Source of the DNA: Lingula anatina
Taxonomy: Eukaryota > Brachiopoda > Lingulata > Lingulida > Lingulidae
DNA: 64,000 nt
Assembly: GCF_001039355.2 (NCBI RefSeq)
Contig: NW_019775950.1
Span: 1-64,000, forward strand
Reading direction: 5' to 3'
Part shown: positions 1 through 11,035 of the stretch, one piece after another
Numbering within the stretch: position 1 is the first letter of the stretch
Layout of the letters: the number at the start of each line of letters is the position of its first letter
The notes under the pieces: generated by a model
What the model was told of the DNA's origin: nothing
Databases searched by the model: none
Seen by the model: the letters and a program-made list of their open reading frames with translations, nothing else
Translations under genes and position numbers: made by a program

Positions 1-77
1 TATTTTGTTTAGAAAAAGTAAAGATAGCTGTAGACTATGTCATTTTGAATTTTCCATGTTTTATTACAATATTTCAG

Positions 78-1168
78 ACAGTAGCTATTCAACAACTGGT
101 CACACTCTCACTCCGAGTTACAAGTGTAGCGACGGGATACAGAATGCTTTCTCACCTTACCTTTTCCCTTGCGTGATAGAACACAGCCTCCTCTCCGCCT
201 CCATGGTTTATATCATTTGGACAAAGGTGGGAGAGAAAGTCCAGATGCGTAGGACTACGTATATAGAGGACGGAAACATTGATGCCAGTGAAGAAAAGGA
301 TGAAAACCACGTTGGCACACCAAAAACTGATTCTCTTGGTAGATTTGAAGTCGGTAAGCGGAACCACAACGGTTATTTCACTTATCACTTTGGGACATAC
401 TTGGGCTTTCTTCTGTTATGCATTATGTTAGTGGTCATCATGATGTTCTTGCACAATGCCGGTCAGGAAAAACACAGTAATGGGTTGTTTGAATTGCACC
501 GTTGGCATTCCACTGTAACTTTGTTCGTAGCAGATTTTTTATTCAATATTTTGACCATTGTGACATCGATTTTTACGTACATCAAAATGAGCCCTTTGGC
601 GAAGAAGAATACTTTTCTTAAAGAAGCAAGACACCGCAGAGAGCGCAGGATGTTCGCAGAGGAGAACCGACATCAATTCAAAATGCTCGACAAGGCTTTA
701 ATGGGTGTATCATATATGGGCGTATTAGGATATACCATTCTCACATTTATAGCTGGTATTTTTGGGGATACAGAAAACGACAGTCTCAGGACCTTGGTCA
801 TGGTTTCGATTTGTATCGATATCATTAGTACAACCATGCAGACTGTATTCCTTGTGGCTTTCGCTTTGCCGCGTCGCTCCATTACACGGGAACACGCGAT
901 TGAAAAACCAGGAAGGCAAGGGCTAATTTTCCTTCAGTTTATCAATTTTTGCTTGTGGGCTCTTGACACTTTTGCTTTACGAAGTGCTGATCCAAACACA
1001 TTGCAGCAAAACTTTTATTCATTCACTGCTTGGGCGATACTCTCTACTTTGACGTTTCCTTTAGTGATTTGGTTTCGTTTTCATTCTGTCGTGGTACTTG
1101 CTGACGTCGTTAAACACAGTTATACCGACAAATATGTCGGATTGAAAACTACAAAGAAAAGAAGATGA
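78..1168 (+). CDS. Otopetrin-family proton channel, C-terminal coding exon (partial gene)
   Basis: The last coding exon starts after a TTTCAG acceptor at 71-77 (phase 1) and runs to a TGA at 1166-1168; upstream exons lie outside the window. Otopetrins are plasma-membrane proton channels with 12 transmembrane helices in two halves. This exon encodes seven hydrophobic segments, matching roughly the last seven helices. The stretch FSPYLFPCVIEHSLLSA followed by a Trp-ended helix is the typical otopetrin signature. Later segments lie near YLGFLLLCIMLVVIMMFL, FNILTIVTSIFTY, YMGVLGYTILTFIAGIFG, ICIDIISTTMQTVFLVAF, FLQFINFCLWALDTFAL and AWAILSTLTFPLVIWFRF. Long cytosolic loops are rich in basic and acidic residues, and the tail ends Lys/Arg-rich. 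The family call is from recalled motif similarity; the paralogue cannot be assigned. Confidence 0.85.
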
Positions 1169-1312
1169 ATGATAAAGTACACTTTTCAGCACAGTTAATC
1201 TTATGTTACTTTGATCAAACTTATTCAGCTGCAAATATACACTATGTTATGAAAAATCACTTGCGATAAGTGAATTGTGCAAGGGCATGTCTACTATTAC
1301 ATATTTGATCAG

Positions 1313-1318
1313 AATAAA
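1313..1318 (+). terminator. Polyadenylation signal AATAAA of the otopetrin gene
   Basis: A canonical AATAAA lies about 145 bases after the otopetrin stop codon on the same strand, a normal distance for a short 3' UTR. Confidence 0.55.
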
Positions 1319-3180
1319 TGATGAGAAATTAATGGATTTATGTCTTTTTTAGCAGAATTATATTTTTCCATTTTATATATAACGTTACTCAAACAGTTAA
1401 GTACATCAAGAAATAATGACATACATGCTGAAACCCTTAAAAAATGGAAGCGCCATCATCAAAAAAGTAAAACATTGTCATCATTTTTGACGGATCGAAA
1501 AGTTTGTTCAATTCAAAAATATGACGCACAAGTGCACGTATATCCGACTAACCCCCCCCCACCCCCCGTGGCCATGTCTAAAAAACGATAAAACCCCTCA
1601 AATTAATTAAAAGTACCTCAGATCGATTTTAATATCGTGTTTAATTTGACTGGCCAGTAATTTATATAATTAGAAATTGTACAAAACGTCGAACCCGAGC
1701 ACAGGCACGGGTCCAGCAAATATTCGTGCGCAGGAGATTTTTTCCGAGGAAAATCCGATTTGGGGGGGGGGGAAAGACGGATAGGATGTCTTGAAAGGGT
1801 ATTTACCATGCCGCTATGGTTTGCGTAAATATGTATATGCCAGGTATTTTGAGACTAAAATAACATCCCGTGCCATCTTTGTATCGTATTAAAAAATCAA
1901 AACATATGACCCCTTCTTTACATTGGGTCAGCTGCATTTGGCTAAAAAGAATGCTAGGATGTTTCTGTTGTTCTTCGGTTAACCATAATTTTAGGTCCAA
2001 AAACAGTGCCATGTAACTACACAAACTATCATCATTCTGCATAGGGTATTCGCATTAGAAATAATTCTAGTGGAAATTTGTGAACCACAAAACATCTTGT
2101 GCGATTACCACAATGATACGGGACAAATACAACCATGGAATCAACCATGAAATTCTTGACAACTCCCAAAACAAAAAATATAAAAGCATTAAATGGGCAC
2201 ATGAAAACACGTACATACCATTCAAAGAAAAAGTCGAAATGCAAAAGGAAACGAGTAGTTTATTATCGTATCATATTTAATCGTAAATGAATTTTCAGTT
2301 TTTCAAACATTTTATTGGATAAGCAACTACAAAACTTATCAATTCCATTCCATTCAATTTGATTTAAAAAAATTCATAAGGATTATATATAATTTTATGT
2401 GTCATAGATGCATTTTGTTTTATTTTATTTATTACAGTCGAGTCAAATGGAGTACCTCAACTTCATGTTTTTTGAAATGGTTCTCTACCTTGAAATTATA
2501 AACTATATGACTCACTTCATTTAATCGGTTAAGCTATCAATCTGTATCAGGACAATCTAGAAGCCATTTAGCTCTCAGTTTAGAAGTGTAATTAAATTAA
2601 AATGACCATTTCATTAACCCACCTGGATGGGAACGCAGTAGGCTACTTAGTCACCGTTTATGTGAAGATATATAAGTAGAGAAATAAATGTAGGGAACCA
2701 CAAAGCAATTGAGTTAGCAAGCTAGTAGGCCTAAGCTAGCGAACAAATACTCTATGCCTATAACAAGAAAGCAAAATACAAAGCTTTGCTGAATGCATCG
2801 CTTTCGTTGCAAAATGGATGCTCAATGATCGGCCAGTTGTCGACACGTGAAGTAATTTTTCACTCTCAAACGGGGGCGTACTACGGGACGCAGAAAGGAC
2901 GCCGTCCAGTGTAAAGGGGGCTTAAGTACAATGCCCCAAAACAGAAAAATCAAGAAGAGAGTCTTTAACTAAAAGATTTAAGTTAAAACTTGTAATTGGA
3001 GCATTCTGGATTTCTACACTCCGAGATTGACAACCACAATTAAAATGTTCCTGTTCGAACTATTATCTGAAAATTTCCACTTCTCCAAATAGGTGTCGTT
3101 ACTGGTATCTCCCCACCTGAGCTAGCTGAGCCGTATTGTTCTGAGTGTCGATTGTATGCGAGAACCGTAATAAATAGCCA
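1319..3180. other. Intergenic stretch, no supported gene
   Basis: Short open frames here (for example 1340-1591 and 2080-2280) show no recognisable domain, no splice support and low-complexity composition, and are taken as chance. A GC-richer patch at about 2868-2925, with imperfect inverted GGGACG/CGTCC motifs, may be the edge of an old transposable element. Nothing else is seen. Confidence 0.5.
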
Positions 3181-3187
3181 AGCATAC

Positions 3188-3196
3188 TATATATAT
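3188..3196 (+). promoter_or_regulatory. TATA-box-like element
   Basis: TATATATAT lies about 30 bases before a plausible transcription start near 3218 and about 100 bases before a strong splice donor at 3299. It could drive the gene whose coding exons begin around 6.1 kb. This is inference from spacing only. Confidence 0.35.
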
Positions 3197-3217
3197 CAAC
3201 ACAAACTGGAGAGTGTT

Positions 3218-3298
3218 ACAACAGACACTATTGCTCTACCATTTTGTCAAGTAGATTCACGACAAGGAATGTATAAGAACTAGCAAAGGCAAAGAAAG
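3218..3298 (+). other. Possible non-coding first exon
   Basis: The stretch between the TATA-like element and a consensus donor (AAAG|GTGAGT at 3299) contains only a four-codon upstream ORF. A matching acceptor with a long T-tract (TTTATTCCAG ending at 5942) lies 2.6 kb downstream. The exon start is a guess and transcript data would be needed to prove it. Confidence 0.35.
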
Positions 3299-4030
3299 GT
3301 GAGTAAAACAATAGGAGAGTTCTTTTCGTCGCAGTCTACGTTATATGGTTAGTACATGAATGAGTTGCTTTAAAATGTGACGCTATATATCGTGAGGAGG
3401 TTAAGTACCGTTTGCATGTCGTTGGGGTTGTCAATCTTAATAGATAGAGAAATGACACCGCGTCAAGTATATTAGTTCTTAGTAGAACCTCTTCTTATAA
3501 ATTGTAATTATTTAACACTGGGCTATCCTGAGCCTCTGTGGTAGATCCTTTTTTTTTCAATGAAGCAACATTGTAAACTTTCGCAACAGACAAGCTGGTC
3601 GTGCACACCTGTACTTTTTAATGAATTGCTCTTACGAAAAGAGAAACACACTAAACCATGGGTTAAGTTCTTTATCATTTGCGCAACTTTATCGCTAATC
3701 TTGTAAGCTAGGTTATGTTCGCGCACGTTCAACCACCCTCCCTCCCGCTTAGCAGTGGCGCACGCGTTGCTCAAAGACTAACATTGGCACTTACTATTTA
3801 GTTTTTTATATGTAGCACATTTGTTAATGCATACATATATAAATCTAATAGATAAAAAACGTAAATTTAAGTGTTTTAACATTAAAGTGCATGATTTTTC
3901 CTTCAAATAAAAGCCACCCTTGGTATATTGCTAAAACGTTGCACTCTAGATGCTTGCTTTGCTTAGATAAAGGATGGAGAATGGTGGAGATTCTCTATAT
4001 AGATGCATGGGTATATAGGGTGAGACAAGC

Positions 4031-4053
4031 AAAAAAAAAAAAAAAAAAAAAAA
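4031..4053. repeat. Poly(A) tract
   Basis: Uninterrupted run of 23 A in intronic or intergenic DNA. No retroposon body is recognised upstream. Confidence 0.9.
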
Positions 4054-4264
4054 GGCAGTTTTAGGATTCTAATTTATCTTTAGGAAATTTGTTAAGTGGA
4101 AAGACATGCAGGCCCAGGTTTTACATTATCAATATTAGAAAAATAGAACAAGACCTACAATCTAACAAAAATAACAAATACTTTTGAATGGTATATACTG
4201 CATTAAAATGATTCAGGTATTTCTTCAACACTAAACGAAACAAAATTTTGTGGTCCACATTAGT

Positions 4265-4622
4265 TTAAAGGTACACTCCGTGTTTGAAAATCCCCAAAAT
4301 GTATAGTTTTTTTTTGCCATCCACAATTTCCTATAAAACCTTATATACACCTTAAATATGATTTAACTCCTTAAAATAGTTTTTTTCCTGAAGCATACTA
4401 TAATTATGTTGATATTTCCATATTGGAGATTATAGGAAAATGGTGGATGTTATAATAACTGATCAGTCATTTTAAGCTAAAATCAACCTTTATTATTTTT
4501 ATCAAAGGTCAAATCCCAGTGCAGAAGGGGGTTGTTAAATATGGTTCATGAGTACAAGAAAATGGCTTATTTTCTTGGGAAAATCTTTTTTGGTGGGTAA
4601 ATCTCATGGAGTGTACTTTTAA
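4265..4622. mobile_element. MITE-like element flanked by TTAA
   Basis: TTAA at 4265-4268 and 4619-4622 flank about 350 bases whose ends are inverted: AGGTACACTCCGTG on the left and CATGGAGTGTACTT on the right. A TTAA target site with short inverted repeats is typical of piggyBac-type non-autonomous elements. There is no ORF inside. Only one copy of this family was seen in the window. Confidence 0.6.
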
Positions 4623-5797
4623 TTGTAATACATTTGCTCTGAGAACTTCTTTAAATTAACTCGTGTCCAAGTTACACTGAAGTTATTTGGGTTCCGTTAT
4701 TTTAATAATATTAAAATATTATTTTAAAGTATGCAATAATTTGACTTGCATTTATCCCTTTCCTTTTACTCTTAAATTATACTCAAATGCTATAAGTGGG
4801 CTATTGCATCACAATTTCTAAGATTGGTGTATGGTACTGCGTGGCACAAGCCAAACAAAATTACATCTAATAGAGGCTTCAACAAAACCTTGAAATTTAA
4901 CCCAGAGTTGGTCCAAATGTATTGAGACAATGTAATGGATTTCCTCAATGTGGTCTGACATGAAAATCATCATCAATTTTAAGTGTTGGGCATCACCAGA
5001 GGAAATTGAGGGGCAATTTTTGTAGTCAATTACAAGATAATTCAGTATAGTAAATTTTGTGGAACAATGTCTTGCTGCTGCTGTGAGCGATTGCATAGCA
5101 ATCTTCGTGTTGTTATAAGTGGAAATGCCATTCACTTAAACTAGTGGCTTTGTCCAAAAGCATTTCATGTGATGTTTTGTGACAGAAAATGCACAATAAC
5201 AATAAAACATTGGTTATACTTTTTTAAGTGATTATATTACAATTAGGAAAAAACAGGAAAAAATTAATAATGTTTTTGAATGTAAATGATACTTGATACG
5301 CCTGATGCAGTCTGTTGTATATTTTGTCACAAATGAAAAGAAAAAAGAATCAAATGCACATTGCCTTTAACATTGTGAAGAGACCTGCGCTTACCTAAAT
5401 GGAACAGACATGCAATTCTCTATTTCTGTGCACCTGGAAATGAAATATAATGGTGTTGCAGCTCCTTTTTCCTCCATCGTGAATGTCTTCTTCTCCCTGA
5501 TACCTACTTTAGTATGGGGATCAGGGAGGAGGCACAGCTAGTAATCCAGATTACTTTATGATCTCAAAGTTTGGATTACTTTCCTCTCAGTGGGCTTAAA
5601 GGATACATAAAGGAGGCAAAAATGAACTAACTTACAAACCTTATCAGTGTCACTGAACTGAAGCTAGGTGGGGTCAAGACAAGGAAGTGTCATCTTTTAA
5701 AACATGGGTAAATGACTCTCCAAGATAACATCATATTGTGTTTGCTAGACCTAGAGAATGATATAAGGAGGATTTTAAAGAAAATGATGTGTACATT

Positions 5798-5840
5798 TTA
5801 AAGTATCATTTTTAAGTTGCATTTAAAAATGATACTTTAA
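5798..5840. repeat. Perfect 18-bp inverted repeat with 7-base loop
   Basis: Arms at 5798-5815 (TTAAAGTATCATTTTTAA) and 5823-5840 are exact reverse complements around GTTGCAT. A further partial copy of the loop and arm follows to about 5860. It lies in non-coding DNA; possibly a relic of a small foldback element. Confidence 0.7.
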
Positions 5841-6130
5841 GTTGCATTTTAAATGATTTAAAGGTTGAAATCCAGTTTACTTATAAAAAATTATGATATG
5901 TTCAAAAGTTTTTGGTATTCATTTTTTTTTTCTTTATTCCAGTCACCACACAGCAAGGCGTATGTATCCAATGAGCATGAAACAGATGAAGTATTCATAT
6001 CAGTTTTGTCAAGAAAAAAAAGGATCCACAAGTACTAAGTAGAAAAGGTTGACATTCTAAACAAGATAAAGTTGTAACCTGCCAAGTACTGAGTATTGGG
6101 GTACTATATTCTGACAGTTCATCTATCAAA

Positions 6131-6508
6131 ATGATCCTTGTTACTGTGGAAACATTCTCCCACATTTCTACAGGGATTGCTGTGCTTGGTTTGAGTTTGA
6201 ATGCAGTGTTTTTATGCAGCCTTATCTGCAGCAGAATATGCTGTAAACTCAAAAGACACCCTCTGCTGTATCATCTCATTTTTGTCCTCACATTTAGCTG
6301 CTATGTGTTGCTGGGAACATCCTTCATTCTTCATGTGCTCAGAGGATATCTGTCAGATGAAGAAAAACATCTATGTAGAATTGCTGGATTCTTGGGAACT
6401 TTTTCAGCACAAATTATCCTATGGCTGGTGCCAACAAGTACCTCTCTTCTTTTCATTCCCCCATCTTCACAGAATGAAAAAATGCACATATATAATTACT
6501 GCATCATT
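6131..6508 (+). CDS. Family-B/adhesion-type GPCR fragment, TM1-TM3, truncated at an assembly gap
   Basis: An open frame from ATG 6131 encodes three hydrophobic helices spaced as in a GPCR: about residues 12-37 (GIAVLGLSLNAVFLCSLICS), 45-72 (LIFVLTFSCYVLLGTSFIL) and 85-112, which opens with a Cys (LCRIAGFLGTFSAQ) as expected for the conserved TM3 cysteine. The ISTGIAVLGLSL start of TM1 resembles adhesion/secretin receptors. The frame is open upstream to about 6050, and a good acceptor (CATTTCTACAG) at 6174 means the true exon could begin at 6175. TM4-TM7 are missing: the sequence hits an N at 6509 and the frame closes soon after. The next coding sequence belongs to an unrelated receptor family, so the contig probably ends here. 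Not a strict family assignment. Confidence 0.5.
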
Positions 6509-6509
6509 N
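6509..6509. other. Single N, probable contig join
   Basis: One ambiguous base separates a GPCR-like open frame from a kinase-receptor juxtamembrane exon in another frame. The other two Ns in this window (30323, 34774) clearly mark joins between overlapping contigs, so this one probably does too. No overlap between the two sides is visible here. Confidence 0.6.
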
Positions 6510-7800
6510 CGTTAGTCTTACAACAGTCTTACATCCGTGTGCCAGTTTGTCTAGTATGAAGTGTTGTTGTGGACGTGTGACACAGAGACAGGAGGATGCA
6601 CCCTTTGAACTGGAAGACATGCAAGTTTTGTCAATAAACAAGAAGGTGAGGTTGGATGATTTTTGTGACAGAATGCATACTTTTGTATTTGTGTTATTTT
6701 GTGTAAAATCAGAGATAAACTGTCGATAATTAATACAACATTTCTTCAAATATTTTTCATTTTTAAAGAGATAGATCCTTGATGTGAAATACTCCATTAA
6801 GTATAGATGTTGATCAGTGCTGTTGATACTTGTTGCCCATAGTCCATATCAGACACTAAGTTTTACACCTGTAACATGGAAAGGATTAATGGTAGTTACT
6901 AGTTATATGTGAATATGGTAAGGCCACATTAAAATGCACCAGCTGTAACTTCACCCCAACTTCAAGACCATATCAAAATATTGATCAGACCATAGTTGAT
7001 GGCTTTGTGGGTGTGCTCCTCTTTGAAGTAATATAGTATTTGTGAAATTTAGTAGTGTTACTGTTATGTTTGGCAGATTTAATTTTTCTGCTCCATATAG
7101 CTCACGCAAACTACCTCTGCCATACAGTCACATCAAAAGATCTCAGTTAATAACAGTGCTTTTATGTGGTAATAATTAATATCTTTTGATTAATAGGGAT
7201 AAAACAATCTCGATCATATGTTAATAATAATAATCCAATATGCCATTTTGGAAAACTGAACATACACAAAAATTAATGAATAAGTAAATAAATTAGGAAA
7301 TACAATAAATAACTGAATGAATATATAAATAATTATTAAGTTGTTTCATAAAATAGAAAAAAAGTATGTCAAAACAAACAGCTAAATTCTAGTCACATAT
7401 GCAAACCAAATGAAAACATGATACATGCTGCTAGTATTTATCACCCATAAACCTTTTTATTCAACTGTCACCTCAAAACTTGTCACCTATTCATTCTGAA
7501 AAATATGTCTAAATTTTAAAAATAGATTGATAATAATGCTCTTCTTTCAGTCTGTGCAAACAGAGCATAAAATGACCATAAAAAACGCTTAAGAAATTCT
7601 AACAATTTGTATGTTTTGAAAAATGTTTCTCCATTGAAATGTGTACCTAATTCCATAAAAAGGGTGACAATAACTTTGCTGTTCATCGTTACAGACTCTT
7701 CTCTTTGTGTTTGACATTTATTTCATGTCCCTAAAGCAAAAAGGGGTTTCATAGTATAACCTGAGACTTCAATTAAGTTGAGCAAAACCAAAGTAAACCC

Positions 7801-7844
<44 letters not shown>

Positions 7845-10800
7845 AGCTCCTTTAGCAAAATCCTAAATCCTCAAATACATGCATGTGCATTTGGCCATCA
7901 TTTCACATAATATGATTGTGGCATAATTTTTTACAGTATTACTTTAAGAATTTAAATATGTTACCGCAGATATTTCTGTCACATTTAATGATTATTTGAA
8001 TGAAAAAGGATGTCTGAAAATTTATTTTGAAAGGACATGACTATAAAGTGCACTGAATTGTCTAGCTGTAGCACAATGCACTGAGAGAACATTATTTGAA
8101 TGCACTAAGGCTAAACTTGCAACTTTGACCTTAGACATTACTTGAGGTCAGCAATCCCAATTGAAGAAATCATGGTGATCACTTAAGATCATTATCCCAT
8201 AGTTCAAGCTTACGCTACCAAGAGTATAACTGATGGAAAAATAAACAATTTTCCCTGACACTTACAAATGATTGATTTTCATATGCAGGAGATAACTCAC
8301 TCTTTTGGTGCAAGTGTTAGTACCTTCAGTAACCTGCAAGATAGCCAACCAGGCTTCGCAAAATCTTTCACGTTTGCTTTCAAGCTAGCTCATAGTCACA
8401 AAAGCTCAATGTATAAAGCACACAGAGGTCATAATGAAATGTGAGACAGGGCAATTCTTTGTGGAAAAATTATTTGAAAATAGTTTAACTGCCCATTCAG
8501 TGAGGTGTAAAATATTCATTCGATTGGGTTTGCATATCTCCCCTCTGGCTATATGTAAATATTATACCTAATGAAGGGTGTTAGTATGCCTTACAGATGA
8601 CACAAGTTGCTCATTGCAGTGGTTAGATTCCTCACTCCCTTGCCTGGCAATCTGTGAAAGGTAACAAACTACAAAAGGCCCGCAACCTACAACCGAGATT
8701 CTAGTATCAAAGGGCACAATTGTAAGCTAAATAAATTTGAAATATGTAAATATTTATGTTTATTCTACAATTACATTAAATTAAAGTATGCACATTGAAT
8801 GAAATGAAAATCAAATCAGGTTTTACTGCTTTATTTGGATCATGTAGAAATTAGGAAGGAGAAATATAAACTTCATAAAATTAGTACAGATTTTTCTTAA
8901 CAGGTGCAGTCATATCATATCGTTTTAGAAATTCTTGAAAGAAGGTTTACTGAAACATCTGTATAATAATATCAAAGCAATTATAACAAATGTTTAACTC
9001 TGAGTTTAAATTCCTTGCAGTAAGTATTTTCTGACCACCCTCTTGGATAGATTTATTTTCCTATGCAAAAATAACTACCTTTAATTTAATATCAGATTTC
9101 TATGTAAATATTAGAAGTACCAAAAACAACAATAAAAATGTGTAAATGAAACTTTTTTTGTAACAAATACGTAACTGATCTATTTTAACCCCCAAAATTT
9201 AATCCCTGGGTTTAAAATTGCAAAATAAACAAGGATATCAAGCATAACAAAAAGGTAAAGAATTATTGTTACTCATTGTTTGTTGGGGAATGAATTTTGG
9301 GAAATCTAAATTGTGTCAGCACGACTTGAAGGTGCGTCAAGTGATGTGACAAATTGAAATCAAGAGTTTGTTTTGACGACCAATAACCTGAAGCCCCCAG
9401 TGTCAAAAGGAGCATTCAGATCTCGATTTTCAAAGCAGAAAACTAATCTGTTCCTAGCAGCTTCTTCACAACTGGAGTCACAATTAAATGCAAAGACATT
9501 TATGAGGGACCATTAAAAGAAACAAGAATTTTAAAAAATAAGCTTTTTTTAAACACATTCTTTTCTGAAAGGTTAAGTAAAAGTGTCTTTATAGGTAACA
9601 CTTCAACAACCTATTCTGTTTGGTTTTAAAATATTTTTATGGGTACAGGGGTAAAATTTTCGAAAAATTATGGAGCAATTTTTTTTTTTTTTTGGGGGGG
9701 GGGAAGGGAGGGATTCAAACTTTCTCATTAAAAAAACATTGTTCAGTTTGACAGCAAGCACATGCAATGTAATGGCAAGATATGGTAATGAATTTGCCCA
9801 AAGCTGTATTTAAAAAAGGTCTGTAACAAGTTTTGGTTTGAATGAACCAAAAATACAAAATTAAAATTGCACATTGAGGTAAAAGTAACCAAAATCTAAT
9901 CTCATGGACAATTCTGTCCATATAATCTGCCCTTAAGTTCTTAATTTATTATTAGTTTGAACACAGAACAAAAGTCCACATGGTTGCCAAATGATTTAAG
10001 ATGTTTTCATCATTTTTCTTCATCATAACAGAATGGGCCCTCGAAATTTAAAGTAAAATGGCTTCAGGGAAATGAAGGTCTGGTAAAACAAGGGACAGTG
10101 AAGCTCTATCCTCCACATTTGAGAGACAAGTGGACCACTGAGAAGGCGGTGTATGACAGACTTGCCCTGTCAGAGCATGAGAATCTTGCACCATGTCTGT
10201 GGAGGGCTAATCATTTCCACTTCCCAAGTGACATTGAGAGTATGGATTACAACTGGATGCAAAAGGAGTCTAGGTTGGTATAAAAATTGATAATAATACA
10301 ATGATAAAGCATTTAATTAATGGAGGGTTTATTCAGGTATTGAAAAATAAATAAGAGCTTATAAAAGAAGTTTAACGATCACAGCTTTGGAATATTCATT
10401 ACATATCTGTCATTCTTACTCACTTTTAAAAAAGTTTTCTTTCAGAATCAGTTAAATGATTATTGTATAAATTATGTAGCCAGTTTTTCCCTTTTTTTAT
10501 TCAGAATAATCTGCCAACCTTACTACCGCCTTGCCAGACTATATGACTTTTTGCAGCACCATGGCCATGCTGTGACAGAGGTGGTCCTGCATAACTTGAC
10601 AGCAGATATAAGCAGAGGCTTAGCACACCTGCATGAGCTGGGCATTGTCCATAATAACTTGACCACCAAGACCATATTTGTCCAGGGATCACTACAGGTG
10701 CATACACATTCATTTTAACTTCTTCATTTCCTCAATTTATATCTGTAGCTATTAAGGCAAAACAGAGTGCATTTTAAGCACAGGGCGCTGTTTTCATTTC

Positions 10801-10988
10801 TCAGTTTGAATAGCGTCTGTGTCATCTTGTAACTGAATAGATACAATTTGTGGTTGCAGGTGGGGGGTAGTGTTTTGTTCCCTGACAATAACCTTTCCGT
10901 TTGCAGGAGTTGCTAAATGTTTGTCACAGTATGTTTTAATTTAATACAACTGACAGTATTTGGCAAAAAAGGTTTTAATACCTTATTA

Positions 10989-11035
<47 letters not shown>

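Noticed and set aside
4818-5135. 105-codon minus-strand open frame
   Set aside because: No motif and no splice support; lies in non-coding DNA.
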